A stretch of 55,234 nt of DNA from Desulfobacterales bacterium (GTDB taxonomy: Bacteria > Desulfobacterota > Desulfobacteria > Desulfobacterales > JAIPEE01). Location: positions 1 to 55,234 of the forward strand of contig JAIPEE010000026.1 in the NCBI GenBank assembly GCA_021737275.1, read 5' to 3'. Under the pieces are notes generated by a model. It was given only the letters and a program-made list of their open reading frames with translations, was not told the DNA's origin and searched no databases. The stretch's first letter is position 1. Each line of letters opens with the position of its first letter. Position numbers and translations under genes: made by a program. Positions 44,475 to 53,799 of this stretch are shown in pieces.

Positions 44475-46040
44475 TTAACGGCGCTTTCGGCGATTGTCAG
44501 CTACCGAACAGATTACTGAAATCACGGATATGATGAGGCAGAGTATTGCAAAAATGTCACCATGTTTGGTGTAAAATGTGTTGTTTTTAAGCAGGGGAAT
44601 AGTTTCTGTAATGGCGGCTTTTTCAAAGATTTGGGTGGTGCTGATCACACGGCCGGCCGGATCGATAAAGCCGCTGATACCGGTATTGGCGGCTCTGACA
44701 AGTGAGCGCCTGTTTTCTACAGCCCGAAATACCGTCATGAAGAAATGCTGATAGGGTGCGCCGGTTTTTCCAAACCAGGCATCATTGGTAATATTGACAA
44801 GCAGATCTGCATTATTTAATACCTGTTTGCGGGAAAGATCCGGGAAGATGACTTCATAACAGATTTGTGTGCCGATAGCGACGTTACCCCACGGAAGAAC
44901 CTTTCCCTTTTCTCCTGTTGAAAAATCTCCGATACCGGCAACCATTTTTCCTATAGGCAACCATTTTCCCAACGGGACATATTCACCAAAAGGGACAAGG
45001 TGAGTTTTGTCATATCTATCAGGTGTAAGTCTCTCGGGATCAATAAGATAGGCAGAGTTGAAGTATTCAATATCCTCCGCGTTTTTTATGAATGAGGGGC
45101 TGCCAACCAGAAAATATGTATCAAGAGTCTTAAAACCGCTTTGGGCATGTCCGGTCAGTTTATAATCATAAAGATAATAAAAAGGAAGAGCTGTTTCGGG
45201 CCAGATAATCAGATCAGGGCCAGCGGTGGCAACACTATTGGAAAGGTTGATATAATTATCAACAGTTTTCTTTTGATTCTCGGGTTCCCATTTCATTGAT
45301 TGATCAACATTTCCCTGAATAACCGATACACGTTTTTTGGGCGCATCGGATATTAAGTTGTCAATTTCATTTATGCGATATCGGCTATAAATCAATGTAG
45401 ATAAAAGGATAGCCGTTAAAACCAGAATAGAATATGAGGCAAGCCGTTTTGAAGGGCACGTTCCATACCACTTATTTTTTTTTAAATAAAGTAAAACCAT
45501 AAACAGTACGCAATTGGAAAAGGCAAGTATGAAAGAAATCCCATATACACCTGTAATATCAACTATTTGTATGATATTAAGCACGTTATGTTGAGAATGA
45601 CCGAGCAGCGCCCATGGGAAACCGGATAATAGATATGAGCGGGCGTGTTCCAGCAAAACCCATAAGGCAGGTCCTGTAGCAATAAATAACAACGGTTTTT
45701 TACATAAGAAAGGGATTGCCATACTGAAGCAGGCAACATAGAGTGCCAGATAGAATGAAAAAAGAACCAGGATGATTATGCCAAGCCATATCGGCAGATA
45801 TCCATAAGTGTTCATTGTGTGAACAAGCCAGTACAGTAGTGATATGTAGTGAACCATGCCGGTGATAAGCCCGACCCGAAAGCTGTTTTTTACAGAAAGC
45901 CCCTTTATTGCAAAAAAAAACGGAATCAGTGCAATCCATGCAATAATATGTAAACCTGAATGGGGAAAGATTACTGTTAGAAGCAGACCGCTAACAATGC
46001 TGAAAAAAATTTTCTGTGTGTTGATGGTTCCTGTATCCAA
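44475..46040 (-). CDS. lnt: Apolipoprotein N-acyltransferase
   Basis: A 521-residue inner-membrane enzyme with about six N-terminal hydrophobic segments and a periplasmic nitrilase-like domain (residues about 230-480). The catalytic triad is visible: Glu in LIIWPETALPFYY, Lys in DKTHLVPFGEYVPLG, and Cys in IGTQICYEVIFPDL. It transfers the third acyl chain to lipoproteins and so completes their maturation. The frame has no early ATG; the only plausible start is TTG at 46040, with a poor ribosome site. It ends next to repeat copy B. A lipoprotein (47261) is encoded nearby, but this is not an operon. Confidence 0.92.
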   Translation of the reverse strand: MDTGTINTQKIFFSIVSGLLLTVIFPHSGLHIIAWIALIPFFFAIKGLSVKNSFRVGLITGMVHYISLLYWLVHTMNTYGYLPIWLGIIILVLFSFYLALYVACFSMAIPFLCKKPLLFIATGPALWVLLEHARSYLLSGFPWALLGHSQHNVLNIIQIVDITGVYGISFILAFSNCVLFMVLLYLKKNKWYGTCPSKRLASYSILVLTAILLSTLIYSRYRINEIDNLISDAPKKRVSVIQGNVDQSMKWEPENQKKTVDNYINLSNSVATAGPDLIIWPETALPFYYLYDYKLTGHAQSGFKTLDTYFLVGSPSFIKNAEDIEYFNSAYLIDPERLTPDRYDKTHLVPFGEYVPLGKWLPIGKMVAGIGDFSTGEKGKVLPWGNVAIGTQICYEVIFPDLSRKQVLNNADLLVNITNDAWFGKTGAPYQHFFMTVFRAVENRRSLVRAANTGISGFIDPAGRVISTTQIFEKAAITETIPLLKNNTFYTKHGDIFAILCLIISVISVICSVADNRRKRR

Positions 46041-46230
46041 TACGTTTAACTCTAATACGCGCTTACTTTAAAAATGGTTTATATGAAATTGTAAAAGTGA
46101 AAAGTTTTCAGGGAGAAATATCTGTCTTAACCATCTGTTGTCAATATAAAAAATGAATTATTAGAAATGTCTTTGACACACCGGTTATTTTGGGCTATCC
46201 AACGTAAAAAAAATTAAGGAGGCGTTTTCG

Positions 46231-46416
46231 ATGGATATAATTAAGATGATTTGTGTACTTGCTGCCGCCATTATAATTGGCAATATGTTTATGAGTGAGT
46301 TGAAAAAAACAAAAGCCGGAGGAAAGCCTCTGTACACAGCGTATCTTTCCCTGCCCGGCATTTTAATCATTTTAGCTGTGCTTTTACCTTTGGCATTATG
46401 GATATATACCAGGTGA
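46231..46416 (+). CDS. Small two-helix membrane protein
   Basis: A 61-residue protein with a strong AAGGAGG ribosome site. Two hydrophobic helices (ICVLAAAIIIGNMFM and PGILIILAVLLPLALWIY) flank a basic, glycine-rich loop (KKTKAGGKPLY). No family recognised. It stands alone between lnt and the DUF4124 gene, on the opposite strand to both. The ribosome site and clean topology make it a likely real gene. Confidence 0.7.
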   Translation: MDIIKMICVLAAAIIIGNMFMSELKKTKAGGKPLYTAYLSLPGILIILAVLLPLALWIYTR

Positions 46417-46441
46417 TAATAGCTTCACTTATTTTGTTAAA

Positions 46442-46951
46442 TTATTCATCCTCTTCAGCATTATCCTCAAGCTCATTTATCTCCCCGAGCTGCGCATTGT
46501 ATTTCCGGGTTTCAGCTTCATAAGCGGCTCTTTTTTGTTCATAAAGTTCAATCTGCGTATTTAAGCGTTCCATCCGTTCATTATAATCATCAATATCCGC
46601 TTTGTTTGTGCCCGAATGGAGAGTATCTTTTATTAACTCAAGCTGATCTTTTTCCGTATTGAGCTCATTAAAATTATTTTCCAGCTCTTTATGGATCTCG
46701 TTAAGGCGGCTCTGCATAGCCTGCATATCTTCACCGTCAAAATCATCAAGTTCCTCTTCTTCAAAATTATAATTGCTGAAAGATTCGGAGTATATTTTAA
46801 CTTCGCCACGCTTTTCTGCGGGTATCCTTGATAAATCGTCTGTATATATGACCTCACCCTTTTCATTGATATATTTGTAGAATTCTGCGTGGGCAGCTGC
46901 AGAAAATGTCAGAATTAAGATATAAATTAACAGCAATGAGGGGTGACGCAT
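46442..46951 (-). CDS. DUF4124 exported coiled-coil protein
   Basis: A 169-residue protein with a signal peptide (LLLIYILILTFSAAAHA). It is followed by the DUF4124 motif EFYKYINEKGEVIYTDDLSR (residues about 23-42), which forms a small beta fold in many Gram-negative periplasmic proteins. Residues about 75-165 are a long charged coiled coil (SRLNEIHKELENNFNELNTE, and on). The acidic end is EEDE. AAGGAGG precedes the ATG. The function is unknown; it is probably a periplasmic structural or scaffold protein. Confidence 0.85.
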   Translation of the reverse strand: MRHPSLLLIYILILTFSAAAHAEFYKYINEKGEVIYTDDLSRIPAEKRGEVKIYSESFSNYNFEEEELDDFDGEDMQAMQSRLNEIHKELENNFNELNTEKDQLELIKDTLHSGTNKADIDDYNERMERLNTQIELYEQKRAAYEAETRKYNAQLGEINELEDNAEEDE

Positions 46952-47260
46952 GGTGTAATCCTCCTTATTATATGTTCTGATATGTCAGGGCGAAGCAGTC
47001 AAAAAAATTATCAGGAGCGTTGAAAAAACAAATCTCCGAAAATAAAGTTTATGAAAATGGGTGAGACTCAATATTGGTAATTTTATAAAACAAAAATAAA
47101 AATAAGTAAACAACTTTAACGGTGCCGTTAAATAAGAGAGATTAAAAAGGTATTAAAAAATAAATAAATGTTGTATATATTGATTGATATAAAGAATTCA
47201 AAAGCATTAATAATTTATTATGATTAATAACCGGAATAACCATAAAGCTTCTTTATTACG
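46952..47260. other. AT-rich intergenic region
   Basis: Very AT-rich sequence between divergent genes, with no frame or structure that stands out. Promoters for the DUF4124 gene and the lipoprotein gene are expected here but could not be placed. Confidence 0.5.
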
Positions 47261-49213
47261 ATGAAAATTAAATTCAGATTTATATGTTTTCTTTTGGGTC
47301 TGGCCTTCTGCGTATCATCATGCCAGCAAAAGATAGTCCAGGTCGTCCCGTATGATATCCCAGCCGATGCGGGCTATAAGCTGTTTTCAAGTGCTGAAAA
47401 GTTGATGGATGAAGGGGCTTACAATAAGGCGTTTGAAGTCTATTCAGACCTGATGGAAGAATATCCGGGAAGCCCCTGGAAAATTATTGCCATGCTCAGG
47501 ACAGGGGAAATATATTCAGAAACAGGAAATTTTGAGAAAGCCAAAGATGTTTTCCGGAAGGTTATTGAAGAGGAGCCAGACAGTATTGCGGCATCTGACG
47601 CACGAATAAATATTTTGTCGATTTATTATAATGAAGGCCGGTACAGTGAACTTGTCAATATCTATGATACCCAATTTTACGGCCATATTCTTGATTCCAG
47701 AAAACAAAAAGCCTTGGAAATGGTAGGCGATGCATATCTTTATCTCGGAAATCACGGAGAGGCATTGTATTATTATGGATTGTCATTCAGCGGCATTGAT
47801 GAGGCCGGTAAAGATGAATTGACCGGAAAGATCAGCCTCGCTATTTCAGATATGAATGCAGATTATCTTCTGGCAACTTTGTCACTTATTGATAAATGGG
47901 CACCATCAGACAAACTGACTTTTTTAATGGGCAGTATTAAAGCAGAAAACCTGATTTTTGAAGATGCGCATAAACTGCTTTCAGTTTACATTCAAAAGTA
48001 TCCGGAAGGTGATGATGTTATAGCTGCAAAACGGATTTTGTCTGAAATTGAAAAATCGATATCCTATAATCGCTATAAAATCGGGTGTTTATTACCATTA
48101 TCGGGAGCATACAAAACATTTGGAGATAAGATCCTAAACGGTGTTCAACTTGCCTTTCTTCAGTTTAGCATGAGTAGCAATAACCCGTTTCTGGAAATTG
48201 TAATAAAGGATACTCAATCAGATCCTCAAACTGCTGTTGCGGCCGTGAAAGAGCTGGCTGAAGAAGGCGTGGCTGCAATTATTGGACCGGTCGTCAGTGC
48301 AGAACAGGCTGCGAAGGTGGCGCAAACAATGGGTATACCCATTATTACACTGACGCATCGGGATAATATTGTAAATATTGGAGATATGGTTTTTAGAAAC
48401 TTTTTAACGCCTCATATGCAGGTAAGTGAGCTTGTATCATATGCCGGCAGCACACTGGGTATTAACAGATACGCCATTTTATATCCTGACGAGCAGTATG
48501 GTAAAACTTATATGAACCTGTTCTGGGATGAGGTTATCAAGTCCGGCGGGACTGTTGTCGGCGTGGAATCTTATGATCCTGACAAGACAGACTTTTCAAC
48601 ATCAATAAAAAAACTGGTAGGCCTTTACTATGATGTCCCTGAGGATTTAAAAGAACTTGAACCGGTTGAAAATAGTCCGGTTGAAAATAGTTTGGAAGAA
48701 GAGAGTTCCCAATCCGAAGAACCTGAGGCCATCGTCGATTTTGATGCTGTTTTTATCCCGGATGCGCCGGCTAAAGCAGGTTTGATTCTGCCCCAGCTTG
48801 CCTATTATGATGTAAAGGATATATATCTTTTGGGGACAAATTTATGGCATTCTGAGACCCTGATTAAAATGGCTCATAAGTATGCTCAGGGCGCAGTCAT
48901 ACCCGTGGGCTTTTCACCTGAAAGCCTTTCCGAGAATGTTGTGTCTTTTGTCAATTCTTTTGAACGTACATATGGCCGGAAGCCGGATTTAATGTCAGCT
49001 ATCTCATATGATACGGCTATGATATTATTTGATATTATCAACAGGCCTGATGTCCGGTTCAGAAGAGCCATTGTTGATAAACTTCTTGATGAAAGCTTTG
49101 TTGGTGTTACCGGTGTTACGTCGTTTGGAGAAGATGGTGATGCACAAAAAAATCCGTATCTTCTGAGGATCAAGGGAAAGCAGTTTGTTGAGCTCGGTAT
49201 AAATAACAATTAA
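47261..49213 (+). CDS. Lipoprotein with TPR and periplasmic-binding domains (LpoA-like)
   Basis: A 650-residue lipoprotein: the lipobox ends at Cys21 (FCVSSC). Residues about 35-250 hold tetratricopeptide-like repeats (AYNKAFEVYSDLMEEYPGSP, then NFEKAKDVFRKVIEEEPDS). Residues about 275-640 are a type 1 periplasmic-binding domain like branched-chain amino-acid receptors: YKIGCLLPLSGAYKTFGDKI, VAAIIGPVVSAEQA and YAILYPDEQYGKTYM. A short acidic insert (PVENSPVENSLEEESSQSEE) breaks the domain. The TPR plus binding-domain design is that of LpoA/LppC, the outer-membrane activator of penicillin-binding protein 1A. A receptor role is possible instead. The ribosome site is weak. Confidence 0.8.
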   Translation: MKIKFRFICFLLGLAFCVSSCQQKIVQVVPYDIPADAGYKLFSSAEKLMDEGAYNKAFEVYSDLMEEYPGSPWKIIAMLRTGEIYSETGNFEKAKDVFRKVIEEEPDSIAASDARINILSIYYNEGRYSELVNIYDTQFYGHILDSRKQKALEMVGDAYLYLGNHGEALYYYGLSFSGIDEAGKDELTGKISLAISDMNADYLLATLSLIDKWAPSDKLTFLMGSIKAENLIFEDAHKLLSVYIQKYPEGDDVIAAKRILSEIEKSISYNRYKIGCLLPLSGAYKTFGDKILNGVQLAFLQFSMSSNNPFLEIVIKDTQSDPQTAVAAVKELAEEGVAAIIGPVVSAEQAAKVAQTMGIPIITLTHRDNIVNIGDMVFRNFLTPHMQVSELVSYAGSTLGINRYAILYPDEQYGKTYMNLFWDEVIKSGGTVVGVESYDPDKTDFSTSIKKLVGLYYDVPEDLKELEPVENSPVENSLEEESSQSEEPEAIVDFDAVFIPDAPAKAGLILPQLAYYDVKDIYLLGTNLWHSETLIKMAHKYAQGAVIPVGFSPESLSENVVSFVNSFERTYGRKPDLMSAISYDTAMILFDIINRPDVRFRRAIVDKLLDESFVGVTGVTSFGEDGDAQKNPYLLRIKGKQFVELGINNN

Positions 49214-49284
49214 TTACCGGAGACGTGCTATATATTAAATTTTAATCTTCAAGGGTGACTGTTTTCTAAAGCCATAATTTTCAT

Positions 49285-50583
49285 ATGACATTTTTTTATC
49301 GCTTATATCTTTTTCTGACAACAAGCCTTTACCTGTTTTTTTTCCCTTTGATTTGTTATTGTGCGCAATTCTCATCAAAATGTAAGCGTATAGTCGATGA
49401 GCGATGTGGGAATTACCCTGATAAAACAGTGTCAAGAATTTCAGGCAAACCACGTATCTGGATTCATGCGGTTTCCGTCGGAGAGGTTGGGGCCGCAGTT
49501 CCGCTCATAACACAACTTTTCAATATGCTTCCGGATTGCGCTATTATTCTTTCCACAACAACCCCCCATGGGCAGGTCTTTGCAAAGGAGAAACTTGGAC
49601 ACAAGGTAACTTGCATCATTGCACCCATTGATATTATCTTTTTTGTCAAAAAGGCATTGAATTTAATAAAGCCGGACATCCTGGTATGCATGGAAACTGA
49701 GATATGGCCGAATTTACTGAATACGGCAAAACGGCTTGGGGTTCGGACCGCACTTGTTAACGGCCGGATTTCTGTCAGGTCGATAGGCCGTTACATGAAG
49801 TTCAGACCTCTTATCAAACAGGCCCTTAGCCGGTTTGATATCATGAGCATGATTAGTAAAGATGACTCTCTCCGGATCAAATCTTTGGGTGCACCAGAAG
49901 ATCGGGTCAGTATAAACGGTAATACAAAGTTTGATCTTTTATTGCAGGATGTTAATGATGGTGTGCAAAAAAGAATGGCTCAATTTTATGGGATTGCGCC
50001 GCAAGTGCCGGTATTTGTAGCAGGCAGTACCCGGAGCGGTGAAGAGGCAATAATCCTGGATGTTTTTGAAGTGTTAGTAAGAACGTTCCCTGAATGCCTT
50101 CTGATCATTGCGCCGAGGCATGTCGAAAGAGCGGTTGAGATAGGAGCACTTGTTGAGTCGCGGGGACTGATCTGCCAGTTTCATGATGCACTAAAAGAAG
50201 AGAATAAAAGAGTTGCCAATATTATTATTGTTAATACGATAGGCGAATTGAAGCAGATCTATAGTGTTGCATCAGTCGTTTTTTGTGGAGGAAGCCTTGT
50301 TCCCCTTGGCGGACAAAACATTCTCGAACCGGCAGCATGGGGAAAGCCTGTCATATACGGGCCGTCTATGGATGATTTCTTTGATGCAAAAATGATTCTG
50401 GAAGAAAATGGTGCCGGCATAATGGTTGAAAGTGGAAAGGAACTCTGCAGTAAGGTTCTGTATCTGCTAAACCATCCGGAAGAGGCCGGACATATTGGAG
50501 AACTCACCCTTAAAGCAATTCTGGCGGGAAGTGGCGCTTCTGAAAGGCACGCCGGAGCAATTCTTGATGTGCTTAAAAAATAA
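49285..50583 (+). CDS. waaA: 3-deoxy-D-manno-octulosonic acid transferase
   Basis: A 432-residue membrane-anchored glycosyltransferase. A hydrophobic N-terminus (FFYRLYLFLTTSLYLFFFPL) anchors it in the inner membrane. The N-domain has ISGKPRIWIHAVSVGEVGAA, whose Glu in GEV is the catalytic base of KdtA enzymes. The C-domain has VPVFVAGSTRSGEEAIIL, LLIIAPRHVERA and FCGGSLVPLGGQNILEPAAWG, the CMP-Kdo-binding signature. It adds Kdo to lipid A. Other lipopolysaccharide genes in the window are hldE and kdsD. The ribosome site is weak. Confidence 0.93.
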   Translation: MTFFYRLYLFLTTSLYLFFFPLICYCAQFSSKCKRIVDERCGNYPDKTVSRISGKPRIWIHAVSVGEVGAAVPLITQLFNMLPDCAIILSTTTPHGQVFAKEKLGHKVTCIIAPIDIIFFVKKALNLIKPDILVCMETEIWPNLLNTAKRLGVRTALVNGRISVRSIGRYMKFRPLIKQALSRFDIMSMISKDDSLRIKSLGAPEDRVSINGNTKFDLLLQDVNDGVQKRMAQFYGIAPQVPVFVAGSTRSGEEAIILDVFEVLVRTFPECLLIIAPRHVERAVEIGALVESRGLICQFHDALKEENKRVANIIIVNTIGELKQIYSVASVVFCGGSLVPLGGQNILEPAAWGKPVIYGPSMDDFFDAKMILEENGAGIMVESGKELCSKVLYLLNHPEEAGHIGELTLKAILAGSGASERHAGAILDVLKK

Positions 50584-50617
50584 TCAGGTTTTTAACATAT
50601 TTTTTAAAGCGTTAAGG

Positions 50618-51946
50618 CTATTCATCGTTTAGCAAACTTCCTTGGCCGGTTGCGCCCAGAACACCTTGCCAGAGCTTTTCGTTAGGACACATTTTTTTCC
50701 GCTTTCCAGCAGAGGCATCCATAGGCAGGTGGACAAAGTGATTGTTCCAGCGTCCGACAAGTAGTTTCGTTTTGCCGGCCATACCGGCATGAACCGCATC
50801 TCGCCCAAAAAAACTGCATGTGACATGATCATTGGCATTGGCAGGAAGGCTTCTGATCATATAACTGGGATCAATATATTTAAGAGATATTTCAATTTTT
50901 TTTGAATTGAAATAGTCGGATATTGCTTCCCTGAGATAAAGACCGATGTCCTTGAGCCTGATGTTCCCGGAGGCATCTTTGTCAGATTTATCTGCAGTAA
51001 AAAACTTTTGGCCTGCCCCCTCAGCAACAACAATAACAGCATGACCTCGCTGCTTAAGGCGCTTTTCTATTGAAGCAAACAGGCCCCTGGGTCCTTCCAG
51101 GTCAAAATCCACTTCAGGTACCAGAACAAAATTTACATCCTGTTGCGCCAGGGTTGCAGTGGCAGCAATGAAGCCGGAATGTCGACCCATCAGCTTGATC
51201 AGGCCAATGCCGTTGGGATAACCCTCGGCTTCGTTATGAGCGCCCGTGATGGCACTTGTTGCCACATCAACTGCGGTGTCAAAACCAAATGATTGTGAAA
51301 CCATGTAAATGTCGTTATCAATGGTCTTGGGAATACCGACGATACTGGTTTTAAGGCCTCTTTCGGTTATGGCATCAGCAATCCTTGCAGCGGCCATCAA
51401 GGTGCCGTCTCCTCCAATCATAAAGAGGATACCAATGTTCATTCTTTCAAGACTGTCGACGATTGCATCAATCGGTTGCGGGCCTCTGGATGATCCCAGA
51501 ATAGATCCACCCCTTTCCAGTATATTGACAACTGTTTCTGGTTTCAGTTCAATAACATCATGTCCATATCCGGGAATAAAACCCTGAAGCCCATATTTTA
51601 TACCAAGAACATTTTTAACACCATAACCATAATAAAGCTCAAGAACAACTGAGCGTATGATATCATTCAAGCCCGGACAAAGGCCGCCACATGTAACCAG
51701 CGCGCATCTCAATTTGCTGGGGTCAAAATAGATATTTTTTCTTGGTCCGGCAAGTTCAAAAGATGGAAGTGGTCTGCCTTCCATTATTCTGCTCAGCGTC
51801 TGATTTAAATCTACGTCAACTAATACTCTGTCCGAATCATCGATAAAAGTATCATCCTGGGTGTCTCTTTCCGGCTTAGGAAGCGGTGAGGGAATTTTTG
51901 CTTTGCCAAGCGCTATTATGGTTGTATTCAAAAAATCAAAATCCAT
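50618..51946 (-). CDS. 6-phosphofructokinase family enzyme with mixed ATP/PPi signature
   Basis: A 442-residue phosphofructokinase. Substrate and nucleotide motifs are VTCGGLCPGLNDIIRSVV, IGGDGTLMAAARIAD and VGIPKTIDNDIYMVSQSFGFDTA, then MGRHSGFIA. Bacterial ATP enzymes have GGDG and GTIDND; PPi-dependent enzymes have GGDD and KTIDND. This one has GGDG with KTIDND, as in the long 'clade X' enzymes of plants and trypanosomes that use ATP. Its length also fits that group. Phosphate-donor use should therefore be tested. AGGAG precedes the ATG at 51946. Single gene, convergent with waaA. Confidence 0.88.
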   Translation of the reverse strand: MDFDFLNTTIIALGKAKIPSPLPKPERDTQDDTFIDDSDRVLVDVDLNQTLSRIMEGRPLPSFELAGPRKNIYFDPSKLRCALVTCGGLCPGLNDIIRSVVLELYYGYGVKNVLGIKYGLQGFIPGYGHDVIELKPETVVNILERGGSILGSSRGPQPIDAIVDSLERMNIGILFMIGGDGTLMAAARIADAITERGLKTSIVGIPKTIDNDIYMVSQSFGFDTAVDVATSAITGAHNEAEGYPNGIGLIKLMGRHSGFIAATATLAQQDVNFVLVPEVDFDLEGPRGLFASIEKRLKQRGHAVIVVAEGAGQKFFTADKSDKDASGNIRLKDIGLYLREAISDYFNSKKIEISLKYIDPSYMIRSLPANANDHVTCSFFGRDAVHAGMAGKTKLLVGRWNNHFVHLPMDASAGKRKKMCPNEKLWQGVLGATGQGSLLNDE

Positions 51947-52079
51947 TATTACTCCTGTTGAGCTGATGGTTAAAGGCGAGCAATAGTGACCTTCAAAAAT
52001 ATGTCTGAAATCAGGTAATACAACGATATAGAAATCTTTATGCCGATTTTTTTAGTTTATATAATATGAGAACAAAAAA

Positions 52080-53060
52080 TTAGCTGCCGTTAAACTTGAA
52101 ATCACCTTTCCCAAGAATATCATGGAGGTGCAATATACCAAGAACCTTGTTTTTGTTATCGGTTACGGGGAGTACCGTTATCTGATGCAGTTCCATTATA
52201 TTCAGTGCATCATATGCCGGTGTTTCGGGCGATACCGTTATCGGGTCTTTCGTCATAAGATCAGAAATCCGTAACTGGAAAAAACGTTCTCCCTGGGTAA
52301 CGGCCCTTCTGATATCACCATCAGTGATAATACCAATAACCAAGTCATTTTCATCAGTAATAAAAACGACACCAAGTTCCGGTCTGTTGATTTCATTAAC
52401 GGCAGAAAAAATTGAGGCCTCTTCGGTGATTTTAGGAATATGGGTGCCGGTCATCATAAAATCACTGACTTTTTTTGAAAGGCGCTGTCCCAGCATACCG
52501 CCCGGATGAATTTTTTTAAAATCACTGGACTTAAAGTGTTTTTTATTTATCAAAACAACTGCCAGCGCATCCCCCATAGCCAGAAGGGCAGTGGTGCTGG
52601 ATGTTGGTGCCAATCCAAGGGGGCAGGCTTCTTTGGCAACACCGACATCAATAACTATATCACTGAGTCCGGCCAGCGTTGATTTTGTATTACCTGTAAA
52701 TGCAATTATATTACATCCAATATTTCGAATACTTGGTAAGAGTATATTTAACTCATCTGTTTCGCCACTGTTTGATAGTGCCAGAAAAATATCATCCTTG
52801 CACACCATGCCGAGATCGCCATGCATTGCTTCAACAGGATGAAGAAACAGAGATCTGGTTCCAGTGCTGTTCAACGTAGCAACTATTTTTCGTCCAACAA
52901 TTCCGGATTTACCAATTCCACCGATAATAAGCCTGCCGGAAGTATTAAAAATAAGCTCTACCATTTTTACAAAATCATCATTAATTCGTTCTGTAAGAGC
53001 GAGAATGCCTTCAGCCTCAATATTTAATACTTCTTTTGCTTCCTTTATAATCGTTTCCAA
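52080..53060 (-). CDS. kdsD: Arabinose-5-phosphate isomerase, KpsF/GutQ family
   Basis: A 326-residue protein: a SIS domain (residues about 30-190) with RLIIGGIGKSGIVGRKIVATL, FLHPVEAMHGDLGMV and FLALSNSGETDELNILLPS, followed by two CBS domains (about 205-320). It converts ribulose 5-phosphate to arabinose 5-phosphate, the first step to Kdo, the sugar that WaaA transfers. The frame begins with TTG at 53060, with AAGG upstream; no ATG lies near the start. The CBS pair may sense nucleotide levels. Confidence 0.92.
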   Translation of the reverse strand: METIIKEAKEVLNIEAEGILALTERINDDFVKMVELIFNTSGRLIIGGIGKSGIVGRKIVATLNSTGTRSLFLHPVEAMHGDLGMVCKDDIFLALSNSGETDELNILLPSIRNIGCNIIAFTGNTKSTLAGLSDIVIDVGVAKEACPLGLAPTSSTTALLAMGDALAVVLINKKHFKSSDFKKIHPGGMLGQRLSKKVSDFMMTGTHIPKITEEASIFSAVNEINRPELGVVFITDENDLVIGIITDGDIRRAVTQGERFFQLRISDLMTKDPITVSPETPAYDALNIMELHQITVLPVTDNKNKVLGILHLHDILGKGDFKFNGS

Positions 53061-53284
53061 AAAAGATTACCTTATGTAATAGAGTTAAAATTAATGCTCG
53101 ATAAATAGCCTGCGTATGTCTTTCATGATGCATAGTTACAATAATTCTGTTAAAAATCAAGATTCTTTAATTTTATAAATTTAAGAAAGGTAGTATAAAC
53201 TCACAAGTTATGTTACCGCACCTCATTGAAAAAGTTTATACAAGTTACTAATATAAAAGGGTTAATGATAAAATATATGATAAA

Positions 53285-53324
53285 CCGCACTGTACGGACA
53301 AATACAGTGTCCGGCATTTTTTTT
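53285..53324 (+). terminator. Orphan terminator-like hairpin
   Basis: CACTGT and ACAGTG pair around a 10-base loop, with an alternative pairing of CCG.../...CGG outside, followed by eight T residues. No plus-strand gene ends before it, so it may close a small RNA beginning between about 53080 and 53250. Confidence 0.55.
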
Positions 53325-53450
53325 GTAAGGTATAAAGGTAAACCAAGAATTCTATTGATTTTAATTAATAAATACGGCATTAAGATCTATAATTGTATTT
53401 AATTATATATAATTAAAATTTAATTTTAATCAAATTTCATTAAAAATAAC

Positions 53451-53479
53451 TTGACATGGTGCTAAAAATAATAGATATA
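53451..53479 (+). promoter_or_regulatory. Candidate promoter of the XRE-pilM-pilN operon
   Basis: TTGACA (53451-53456) and GATATA (53474-53479) are 17 bases apart. It lies about 108 bases before the small XRE gene. Predicted from consensus only. Confidence 0.5.
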
Positions 53480-53586
53480 TCGAAATCAGGCGTAACATTT
53501 TTTAATTCTAGCTTTTCTGGCGAATATACCAAGCAAGACGATAAACATCATTCCATGTAATGCATGGGGAAATAACTTTTTTGTGA

Positions 53587-53790
53587 ATGAAAAACAAGAA
53601 GAATTCATTAAAGCAAGTTCGTGAAGAGCGATTGATGAGTAAGGCCGAACTGGCCAGAAAGGCAAAAATTTCTCCTGTTACAATTTCACGTATCGAAAGT
53701 GGCAGCCCGTGCCGAATGGAAACAAAAAGAAAGATATTGTTGGCTTTGGGGTACAATCTTTCTGATAAAAACAAAATTTTTGATGAATAA
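53587..53790 (+). CDS. Small XRE-type DNA-binding protein upstream of pilM
   Basis: A 67-residue protein that is almost entirely one helix-turn-helix: SLKQVREERLMSKAELARKA, then ISPVTISRIESG and RKILLALGYNLSDKNKIF. It starts the pilus assembly operon, 9 bases before pilM. I recall similar small XRE genes in front of pilM in deltaproteobacteria, which suggests local control of pilus genes. No clear ribosome site; the ATG is the first in frame. Confidence 0.8.
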   Translation: MKNKKNSLKQVREERLMSKAELARKAKISPVTISRIESGSPCRMETKRKILLALGYNLSDKNKIFDE

Positions 53791-53799
53791 GAGAATATT

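Larger units (their letters stand above)
53061..53586. other. AT-rich intergenic region with a hairpin and a promoter
   Basis: Between kdsD and the plus-strand pilus genes. A terminator-like hairpin lies at 53285-53324 although no plus-strand gene precedes it. A promoter-like TTGACA lies at 53451. Otherwise it is AT-rich and empty to my eye. Confidence 0.55.
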
